This document shows positions 33,189-42,556 of a DNA stretch of 64,000 nucleotides, piece after piece. Under the pieces are notes generated by a model, which saw only the letters and a list, made by a program, of their open reading frames with translations, was not told the origin of the DNA and did no database searches. The DNA comes from Diploscapter coronatus (lineage: Eukaryota; Nematoda; Chromadorea; Rhabditida; Rhabditidae), in NCBI GenBank assembly GCA_964036155.1, contig OZ038422.1, forward strand, positions 72,873,201 through 72,937,200. The letters run 5' to 3'. Within the stretch, counting starts at the first letter, position 1, and every line of letters starts with the position of its first letter. Made by a program: the position numbers and the translations under genes.

Positions 33189-35238
33189 ATGCCTTGTGGT
33201 GGTGGTAACCGAGTCGTGTACAATACTTGTCCGAATAGTGGAAGGGTAGGTATTTCGAGCGAAAATTATTCAAACTAATGAGATAATGCATAATTACCAT
33301 CATTTTCCGCACTATGTGTAGGGACCGCCAGCCATTCTGCCAAATTCACTCTGGCACTATGTTTTATACATTTTTCAGGGGCTGAGGTGCCCCTCTAAAC
33401 ATCCCCACCGAAAAAATCGCGAAAAAATACGTTACTGATTAAAAAATTGATAAAATTTAACGCGAAAAATCGGAAAGATCGCTCCTTTTCGTGGATAAGG
33501 GAAAGGGGCTTGGTCTATCTGCAAAAGACACTATGCCGCTCGCTTTCCCCTTTCTTTCCCTGCCTTTGGGGATCTTTTTCTCTGCACTCTCCTCCATTTC
33601 AGCATTGGCTTCTTTTATATTTCGCGGATTATCAGGATCTCAGTTGCTCTACGCAGGATTTTTCTGATTTTTTCATCGAAGACGGACAATTGACCAACTA
33701 ATTAAAATATGAAATAAAAACATATGTACCTTTCAAAATATGCCTACAGTGATCAAATTTAGTGAAGACAAAAAAATGGTCATTTTGAAATTAATTTTAA
33801 AAATATTTTTTGATAAAATTTCGTTTTTTCTTTCGAATAGCATAATTAGGGAGTATTAAATTTTATTTTAGTCAAGTTTTCAGACGATTTTACCGATCCC
33901 TTGTAAAGATACAGTACCGCAAAGGCGAGCATCTATTATTGCCTCGGGAAAAATTCGGCGCCGCAGGATTTTTCTAATTTCTACAGATGTTGTACATTTC
34001 AACTAGATGTACCGATTCATCAAAAAAAATGAAATGTACCTTTTTTATAACTCGAAATATTAACATTGTCATAATTTGACGCGCATTGGCGAACTTTTTT
34101 CGCACCCCAATCAATAAATCGATATCACCACGTGAAAGAGCGGTATCGAATTGTATAGTAGGTACCGACCAATTATTAAAAACAAAAAAAATCGGCGATA
34201 ATCGAAAGGGTTATCAACTATGGACAATATTGAATCAAGTGAAAGGGGCGGGGCTTGGCGGTCCCTAACTATGTGCTATCACGTTATTTGAGTAAACGAG
34301 TTCATCTTCTTCTTTCAGTTATTGATTTTATCGATTTTCAGAGAGTCGTTCCCCAAGCCACTGCTCCTCAACCAGTCGCTCCCAAAGTCACTACTCAAAA
34401 AGTCGTTCCTGCCGGGGGGTCTATCGTGTACTACTCGTCGAGTTCGGGATCTACTAATGGTGGAACAACTTATCGTAGCAGTAGCAGTAAAAGTAATTTC
34501 TCTAATTCTTTTTTTTCGTTTGGAATAAGTTTATCAAAAATTTGGATGGAATAATGAAGTTCCATATGCAATTCTCAGACTCTGCAAGTTGAAAATAATC
34601 TAAAATCTCGAAGCAAGTTTGAAAGACTATTGTACCATTTGTTTTGAAGAGAAAACTAGGTCTTTCGGGATCCCTGTAGTCACCGCCAGCCTCTTTTTTC
34701 ATTTTCCATACCATTTCTCAAAAAGAGGGTGGCAACTACAGTGAGTCGTATTTTGTTAATCTAATTAAAAGAAAATGGAAAAATTTTCAGGCACTGGCGG
34801 AACGAGCTATCACTACGAGTCGCATTCGAGCTCTGGAGGTGGAGGTCCTGGATCCAAAACCATTGTCGAAACTCGCTCGACCGGTCTTGAACTTACTCCG
34901 CAAATGCACATCGATAGCGGGCTATCGGCAAGGTATAATTTTTCAATAACTTTTATCGACTATCAATCAGCTCACACATTGATTTTCTCATTTCGTAGAT
35001 TTTTATTATTTTATAGACCTTAAATGTCCTGTAAAATTAAGATATTCATTCTTTCAGATCTCATGAAATTCTCTAGAACATACCAGGAAATTTAATAAAT
35101 GTTGATTTCAGTGAAATCATGGAGTTAATGAAAGCTGAAATGGATAGCACTATGCTGGGAACTGAAAAAACGACGATCATTAGAACTACGGGACTTGACG
35201 GTGGCTTGACTGAGAAATCATATGTTGAGAGATCTAGT
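33189..35238 (+). CDS. Ser/Gly-rich protein, copy A
   Basis: Exons 33189-33245, 34342-34492, 34791-34932 and 35112-35238 in consistent phase encode about 159 residues. It starts MPCGGGNRVVYNTCPNSGR, passes a Pro/Val/Thr/Gln linker, a Ser/Gly stretch (IVYYSSSSGSTNGG; YHYESHSSSGGGG), then a segment with TRSTGLELTPQMHI, and stops resolving after GGLTEKSYVERSS. No signal peptide, no domain. It is paralogous to 40567-41864, including introns and 5' flank. Copy B's last exon is not found here: homology ends in the following intron near 35370. Either the chain continues by splicing into the thioredoxin exons at 35613 (phase 0 to phase 0), or it reads through the donor to a TAA after about 20 residues. 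Intron 1 carries a 949-bp hAT-type insertion. Confidence 0.65.
33319..34267. mobile_element. hAT-type non-autonomous element in intron 1 of copy A
   Basis: Terminal inverted repeats TAGGGACCGCCA(A)GCC bound a 949-bp insert. An exact 8-bp duplication ACTATGTG flanks it (33311-33318 and 34268-34275). The same intron of copy B is only 136 bp and reads straight through with ATTATGTG near 40680, an empty site. No transposase frame. Its ends differ from those of the element at 31762, so it is a different hAT-type family. Confidence 0.85.
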
Positions 35239-35526
35239 GTAAGTAATATTCTTGGATCAGGCTCAGATTCTAGTTATCACACATTACTTTAACTACGATA
35301 TTGGATTTATGAAATGAGGTTTTCATTGTTTAAACTGTCACAAAGCAATAAGAAGCATTGATGAAATTTCATTACAAAGTTTGAGGGAAGCATCCGTAGG
35401 ATATCATACAAAAACAACTCTTCATTATTATCAATTAGGAACTAGACAGACTGCTTCACGGCCGCTCGCTTTTCTGTCTAGGGGCTTCTGCGTGGCCCAT
35501 TTTATTTTTAAAAATTTAACATGCTT

Positions 35527-37085
35527 CTGTCATGAATTTACTCAAATCTCTTTTTAGTGCTCTTGAATGCTTGTCTTGAGCTTATTGTCAGGGAATTTAT
35601 TAATTTTTCCAGATGCCTGTGACGGAGATTTCCTCGCTCGAAGAAATGACGTCTCTGTTCAGTAGATTGTCCTCCACCCAGTTGGTGGTTATTGATTTTA
35701 CCGCCCACTGGTGCGGACCCAGCAAGTATAGCTTTATTTATTTATTTTTTATTTGAAAGTTCATAGATAAGTAGAAAAAATGTGTTAGTTTTGAAGGATT
35801 GAACTTTAAGAAAGGCTCAATTTATATTTTTATTTCTGTTTTTATTGATTTTTTTCATGTCCATCGCCCCGGTCTTCGAAAAACTCGCTAGCCAATACCC
35901 GAACGCCAGATTTTTTAAAGTCGATGTTGACAAAGCGAAAGGTACAATTTGTTTTTTTTATTAGAAATAAAAATAATTTTCAGATGTCACGCAAAAGTAT
36001 GGGGTGCAATCGATGCCTACGTTCGTTTTCCTAAAGAACAAAGTCGAAGTCAAACGAATTGTGGGCGCTGATCGTGATGCCTTGGTTGCGACTATTACCA
36101 AGTAATTTTAGTTACTTTGATTTTTAAAAGTATGTTTTTCTTCCAGATACTACACCTCGCCCCCCTCAAATACGGACGCTACCAACTCCTTGGAACAGCA
36201 GTTTTTCAAGCAAGTTACTGTAGTCTCGAAATCGGTATTTTTATTTTTTTATTAAAAATATCAAATTTGAAAACGTATTAAAAATATTCAACATTTTTCT
36301 GTCATGAATTTACTCAAGTCTCTTTTTAGCATTCTTGGGCACTTGTCTGTATGTCTGTCTTGAGCTTATTGTCAGGGAATTTATTCATTTTTCCAGATGC
36401 CTGTGACGGAGATTTTCTCGCTCAAGGAATTGAAATCTCAGTTAAGTAGATTGTCCTCCACGCAGCTGGTGATCATCGACTTTTTCGCCCACTGGTGCGG
36501 ACCCAGCAAGTATAGCTTTTATTTATTTTTATTTTGAAAGTTCATAGATAAGTAGTAAAACATTGCGTTGATTTTGAAAGACTGAACCTTAAGAAAAACT
36601 CAACTTATATTTTTATTGATTTTTTTTTCATGTCCATCGCCCCGGTCTACGAAAAGCTCTCTAGCCAATACCCGAACGCCAGGTTTTTTAAAGTCGATGT
36701 TGACAAAACGCAAGGTGCGATTTATTTTTATTTTTTAAATAAAAATCATTTTCAGATGTCACGCAAAAGTATGGAGTGAACTCGATGCCCACGTTTGTGT
36801 TCTTGAAGAACAGAACTGAGATCGAACGAACTGTGGCCCCTGATCGTGATATCTTAGTTAGGATTATTACCAAGTAATTTTAGTTACTTTGATTTTTAAA
36901 GGTATATTTTTCTTCCAGATACTACACCTCGCCCCCCTCAGATCTGGACGATACCGACTCCTTGGAACAGCAGTCTCACCAGCAAGTTACTGTAGTCTCG
37001 AAATCGGTATTTTTTATTAAAAATATCAAAGTTGAAAAAAATCGTATTAAAAATATTCAATATTTTTCTGTCATGAATCTACTCC
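35527..37085 (+). repeat. Tandem genomic duplication of the thioredoxin unit, about 770 bp each
   Basis: Unit 1 starts at TCTGTCATGAATTTACTC near 35527, unit 2 at the same words near 36298. A third start (TCTGTCATGAATCTACTC) near 37067 is cut off after about 35 bp. Introns and exons are both duplicated, so this is segmental, not retroposed. Confidence 0.8.
35613..37006 (+). CDS. Two tandem TXNL1-like thioredoxin domains (possibly one gene with flanking exons)
   Basis: Repeat 1 exons: 35613-35725, 35859-35941, 35984-36101, 36147-36234. Repeat 2: 36397-36509, 36632-36714, 36756-36873, 36919-37006. Each encodes MPVTEI.SL, VVIDFTAHWCGPSK (or VIIDFFAHWCGPSK), SIAPVFEKL, ARFFKVDVDK, a cis-Pro loop SMPTFVFLKN and a YYTSPPS tail, matching the N-terminal thioredoxin domain of TXNL1 (C. 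elegans TXL-1). The active site is WCGPS, so the second cysteine is lost in both and ordinary dithiol exchange is unlikely. The intron after GPSK lacks an AG acceptor in both repeats: the homologous exon begins directly after TTTTTTCAT. Each repeat opens with ATG right behind TTTTCCAG, so a separate trans-spliced gene starting at 35613 is as possible as fusion to copy A upstream or LC8 downstream. Could be a decaying gene. Confidence 0.6.
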
Positions 37086-37951
37086 AATCTCTTTTTAATA
37101 GTCTTCTTGACAATTAGATCTCAGTACTTGTCAATAGAAACCCCACAAATTGTACATGATTCGAAAGGTAGCAGTGACCCGGTGTGCAACGCATAGTTTT
37201 TATTGCGACTAGCCGGCTGAAGGCTGCTCCACAGCCCGCGTTTTTCACTTAATTGGGAATTATATTGGCATAATTTCTTGGCTTGTCTTTATCAGTTCGT
37301 ATTACGACACTTCTAATTTAACTTCATTTGTGAAGGTTCGTTCAGCGAAATTTGCAAACCTGCATCTTGAAGCGTAGAGAAATAACAATGAATCATTTAC
37401 CAAATCGTTATGTCTACATAAGAAACCTTCTCATGATGACTTCTATTGCACTTGTGGACTTTAAATTTAAAAAATCGTTGTCGCTATTCGCGATCCTTAC
37501 TTTACTACCAATTTTACCCTTTTCTTCGGCGCTTGCTCCCAACTCAATTCATTTTCGTCATAACTAAAAAAGAACAACGTTTGCTCTTTTAAGACCTACC
37601 GAACAAAACGAAGCAGGTCGAGAAATAACTTACTTTCAAATCTTCAACAATTAGACTGAGCATATTCTAATTCAACACATGAAAAGGCGAAAAGTCAACA
37701 GCGAAAAAATTACGCCGAACGAATTTTCAAAATATCGATACAAATTTAGCATATCAAACCGTCGAAAATTTTGCACTCCATCATTTCGAGGCGTCCTGAC
37801 TTTGTATAGAAAAAGAGACGCGCAGCGTAGGGTCGTGTATAATAATGAAACGAAGGATTTTTCTCATGAAATGGAACTTGATGCCAAATTAGCATGCAAA
37901 CATTAACGTTCACTTGAATTAATTTTCGTTCATTCTAATTTTATAATATAG

Positions 37952-38314
37952 ACGAGAAAAAACGAAATTACGATCGATGATAGTAAAATGTCCCCGGAGA
38001 TGCAGCAGGACGCGGTTACATGTGTAACAACTGCCATAGGAAAGTAAGTACTTTCTATCTAGTTCTAATATAATGCAAGTAATCAACATGTTGATGTTTA
38101 CTTTTCATAAGTTATTTATTTCAGATATAGTGATGACCTTGCCATTGCAAAATACATAAAAGTGACATTCGATGATACGTACGAAAAATATTGGCATTGC
38201 ATTGTCGGAAATGCTGCATCTTATGTATCGTATGATGATGACTTTTATATTCGATTTAAATGGGGGGACAAGAAGATTACTTTATTCAAAGCCCCTGACT
38301 CTTCTGAGACTTGA
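37952..38314 (+). CDS. Divergent LC8-type dynein light chain domain
   Basis: Exons 37952-38043 and 38125-38314 encode KMSPEMQQDAVTCVTTAIGK, then DLAIAKYIKVTFDDTYEKYW, HCIVGNAASYVSYDDDFYIR, FKWGDKKITLFKAPDSSET and a stop. This follows LC8 (MSEEMQQDAV, IAAYIKKEFDKKY, WHCIVG.NFGSYV, ILLFK) over its whole length, but is far more diverged than typical LC8, which is nearly invariant. LC8 dimers bind short peptides in dynein intermediate chain and many partners. The block lacks its own start codon in the aligned N-terminal position; the first exon opens behind ATAATATAG in phase 0, the phase in which the last thioredoxin exon ends. Either it is the C-terminal domain of the thioredoxin gene or its first exon is unrecognised in 37007-37951. 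An internal ATG at 37988 would give a truncated protein. Confidence 0.68.
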
Positions 38315-40566
38315 TCGTTTGATTTATCCATGCTTAAGATAAAAAAATTGTATATGGTTCTTGAATTTTGCCATGATGTTCGATAATAAACTAAAGATAC
38401 ACTACTCTGCTAACTCCCCACTTCATATTCTTGATAAGCTAATTAAAATGTTAGATTCGCTCTCGATTGGTTTTACTTCCAAAATGTCGATTTTATTAGT
38501 AGCTGGAATTACGTAGCCATTACAATAAAATAACGTTTAGAATGTTCAAAATGTGATGTAAATTGCACTTGAATCCCAGTCCAGATTGTTCAATCGATTC
38601 CTTATCGATGCATTCTGGATCATTCCATATTACGAGCGTCGGTTCTCAATTGAAAAGTCATTTAGAAGCGTAAAACAATATCGTTCTCTTTTCCGTATTC
38701 TATTTAGTCGTCTTGAAATTTTCAGATTTCAGATGAAAAGAAATGTGAAAATTAGGCTATATGAAAAACGTATGATATGTAAGACATTAAGACATGAAAC
38801 CACATGACATATTTTAAGTTTTATTTTTATTTGAAAACCGCGCGGAATGAGGAAAACACAAGACATACAGTAATTTAGGTCATGACTCAGGCTAAAATTG
38901 CATTATTTGGCAGTCTGGACAATTCATAGCTCGATCCTGGATAATTCGTAGACTGGAAGCTCGTAGTTTTCCAGATACTAGCTTCAGGCTCATAACACAC
39001 AGTACAGTAATTCAGGCAGCAGATTCGAGATTATAATTTTTCACAACTTTTTCATTTCAACTCATCATTTCAGGTTCTATCATCATTTCGAATATTCTGG
39101 GCAAACTTAGGCGTATTTATTTCGTTCATTCATCAAATTCGACTATTTCGAGTCATAAAATCACGGAAATCAGTGAATAGTGTTCATAAGCAGTCAGAAA
39201 TTAGCATATTCTACATCCACTATTAATTCCCTTCAATTTGATGTATGATTTCCCTAAGTACTGAATTTCCACTTGTCTTCAACAAGATCCCCTAGAATTA
39301 CTATAGAAACTCATGGGATCTGACAGAAATAGAGGTTTTTGAGATATCTGATTCCAGAAGTACGTCATGGACCTCTAAATCGCCTATCAAAATGAACTAT
39401 TCTGTCATATCTTACTATTCTAGAAGTCTATAAGCTATTACATTCATTTTTCTGGTCATCAGGACCGCTTATGTACAGGGCGTTTCAAGTTTTTCTCCCT
39501 ATTTAAATTTTATTTTTGAATAACTTTTTTCTTATTTTCTATCCAAATTGAGTACGGTTTTTGCATGGTACTCTTCTTACCTTATGGTTTTGTTTGGTAC
39601 AACTCTTGAGTCGAAGCAATTACCCACACTCATTAAACCATCTGTTTTGTCAAAAACTAATTCTTGATAGTCTAAGAAAATGTTCAAAAAATCATATCTC
39701 TCTGTGTGTGCACATTCTAGAATAAGTTCTGGGACAACAGTTGACCAACTTGAAGAGTTCTACAAGATTTGATGGAAACTCCGACGTTAACTCACAATAC
39801 ATTTGTAAACAAAGTACGGGTATATAAGATAACTTTTCTCAATAAAAATAAGTTCTAAAAATTCCTTTTTATTTTTGCCATATTCTCCTACTCAAGATCT
39901 ATAAAATAAAAAATAGTCATGAAATTTGGTCCAGAAATATGAAAGTTATGAATTTTTTCCCGAGGTCGGATCTGTCAAAACTTCAAGCTACCGTAATCCT
40001 GTATACGATCATTTTTACGAAAAACGGATAGCATCATGAGAATCAGCATGAAAAACTGAACAATATATATGAAAATCAACTAGATCTGCGGACCCCTGGA
40101 AACGCCGACTTTGGTCCTTACTGACATTCACTCTTAATTTTAAAATTACACTTTACTGCCAATGTCTTAAAATGTCGCTTTCCGGAAGTAATTACCCAAA
40201 TATTTTATCAAATTGTTCATGATTTGATTTTTTTAGACACTTCCATGGAAGGTCTTTTTGCGATTTTATTATTGCTATTTTCGAGCGAATTAAATGTCAT
40301 TTGATAGGAGCTAAAATTCTCTTATCGCTAAAAATTAACCCATGACATAGTGTTAAGTCATATTGACTTCAGACAGTCTGAAATAAGTTTTTCACAGCCT
40401 ATGAATTTTATTTTATTATACGAACAGCGCAAAACTCACTTGAAAACGGAAATTTTTCAGTTCTGAGCAAGTTTATCATTAGAATTGATAAAAGCTCTCT
40501 ATAAAACTGGCAAATTTTCGTCGGCAAATAATTTTGCGATTATTGCAGATTCGACCTATTTCAAAA
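38315..40566. other. Intergenic between LC8 block and copy B
   Basis: AT-rich, with no coding signal that I trust. From about 40137 it is homologous to the flank of copy A (30262 onward, then 32704 onward). 39475-40100 begins ACAGGGCGTTTCAAG and may be a transposon remnant, but I could not find a matching end. Confidence 0.4.
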
Positions 40567-41720
40567 ATGCCTTGTGGTAACCGAGTCGTGTACACTACTT
40601 GCCCGAATAGTGGAAGGGTAGGTATTTCGAGCGAAAATTGTTCAAACTAATGAAATAACGCATGATTATCATTTTCCGCATTATGTGTTATCACGTTATT
40701 TGAGTAAACGAGTTCATCTTCTTCCTTCAGTTATTGATTTTATCGATTTTCAGAGAGTCGTTTCCCAGACCACTACTCACACAGTCGCGCCTGTTGGGGC
40801 ATCTACCGTGTACTACTCGTCGAGTTCGGGACTTGGTAGCGGCGGAGCAGCTTATAGCAGTAGCAGCAGCAGTAAAAGTAATTTCTCTAATTCTTTTTTT
40901 TCGTTTGGAATAAGTTTATCAAAAATTTGGATGGAATAATGAAGTTCCATATGCAATTCTCAGACTCCGCAAGTTGAAAATAATCTAAAATCTCGAAGCA
41001 AGTTTGAAAGACTATTGTATCATTTTTTTTGAAGAAAAATAGGTGTTTTGGGATTCTTGTAGTCACCGCCAGCCTCTTTTTTCATTTTCCATACCATTTC
41101 TCAAAAAGAGGGCGGTAACTACAGTGAGTCGTATTTTGTTGATCTAATTAAAAGAAAATCGAAACATTTCAGGCTACAGCAGTTCATCGTCTGGACATGC
41201 GATCGGAGGCCTGGGCGGATCGAGTTATCACTACGAGTCGCGTTCGAGCTCTGGAGGTGGAGGTCTTGGATCCGGAGCCATTCTCGAAACTCGCTCAACC
41301 GGTCTTGGACTTGCTCCGCACATACACATCGGTAGCGGGCTATCGGCAAGGTATGGGTTTTTTTCTTCAATAAACTTTTTATCAATTATCAGTCAGCTTT
41401 CGGATTTTATGAAATTCTCTAAAACATACCAGGAAATTTAATAAATGTTTATTCCAGCGCAAACATGGACTTAATGAGAGCTGAAATGGAAATGGATAGC
41501 GCTATGCTAGGAACTGGAAGAACTACGCTCATTGGAACTACTGGACTTCACGGCGGCTTGACTGGAGGATCGTATGTTGAGAGATCCAGTGTAAGTAATA
41601 TTCTTGGATCAGACTCAGATTGGTAATCATCATGCATCACTTTAACTAAGATATTGGATTTATGAAATGAGGCTTTCATTGTTTAAACTGTCACAAAGCA
41701 ATAAGGGAAGTATTGAAGAA
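40137..41720 (+). repeat. Segmental duplication, copy B side (partner 30262-35370)
   Basis: Aligns with 30262-30334, then 32704-33318, then 34276 to about 35370, with only the two transposon insertions and one tandem unit missing. 5' flank, exons 1-4 and introns 2-4 all align; similarity ends within the intron before the last exon. Confidence 0.85.
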
Positions 41721-41864
41721 ATTTTCACATTGAGAATGAAAAATCTTTGAAACATACAAAATTAAACACATGCATCTTCATTTCAGTACTCTTCAACCAG
41801 TCCAGCTTACGTCGCGAAAAGCAGTTACTACAGCAGCAGCTCTTCGGGAGGAAGATTCATTTGA
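40567..41864 (+). CDS. Ser/Gly-rich protein, copy B
   Basis: Exons 40567-40617, 40754-40877, 41173-41350, 41458-41590 and 41787-41864 give 187 residues. Starts MPCGNRVVYTTCPNSGR, then Ser/Gly/Tyr-rich stretches (TVYYSSSSGLGSGG, SYHYESRSSSGGGG), a segment with TRSTGLGLAPHIHIGSG, MDLMRAEMEMDSAMLGTG, and a final exon YSSTSPAYVAKSSYYSSSSS ending GGRFI. No signal peptide and no recognised domain; only two cysteines, both near the N-terminus. Composition resembles keratin-associated or intermediate-filament head and tail sequence, but no coiled coil is seen, so I propose no function. It appears complete and keeps the ancestral last exon that copy A lacks. Confidence 0.72.
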
Positions 41865-42556
41865 ATTTAAATAGATTGTTGAAACTTTTATTTTCCATAT
41901 TAGTTTCCATAAGTTTTTCTTGATAGAATCGATTCATAACACCCTGCGACATTGTTTGAATAAAATTATACGACTTGTAAAATGGTTAATAAAGTCCTAA
42001 AATGCAATGACAATATCATCATGAAGATAAAATTATGTAAATGAAAGCTCGCTTAGACAGAATATGAAGAAAAGTAAATGGTCTAAAATCCTAAAAATTT
42101 CAAGAAGAGCATGAAAAATACGTTGGTTCAAAATGCCATGCTATTCCTAAAAATACTTGAAATTCTTGATTCAAGAAAATTGGCTAATGGACTACTGCCA
42201 CTTTATGGAGTACGGTAAAAATCGCGTCGAGCCCCATAAGGTGACAAAATATTTTGATTATGCAAAGTATAAGATTCGTTAAGATTGACTTGAGATCACA
42301 AATGCTTGACGGCTCATCGATACACAAAATAATACAAGAAGTTCGGATAACTTATTGGAAAAGCTCGATTTTGACGTTTCTCAGATATGAAAAGTTTTTG
42401 GTGATAAATATGAGGCATTGCATATGAAAATTTTGGCAATACTTTGGCAGAATTTTGATCAATTAAGGTTCAAAATGATGAAAGACTAACAACAAATCAA
42501 CTATTGGAAGGGTAATTTAAAACAATCCTTCAAATTACCTTAAAAATTAAGACTAT
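41865..42556. other. Convergent intergenic region
   Basis: About 690 bp between the 3' ends of copy B (plus) and the Frizzled gene (minus). AATAAA signals occur near 41959 and 41987. Nothing else seen. Confidence 0.4.

Noticed and set aside
35800..35880. Use of the upstream AG (ACTTTAAG) as acceptor in thioredoxin repeat 1
   Set aside because: It would insert a hydrophobic segment in the active-site helix and is out of frame in repeat 2.
39475..40110. Another mariner-type element starting ACAGGGCGTTTCAAG
   Set aside because: No matching inverted end found; left as a possible remnant only.
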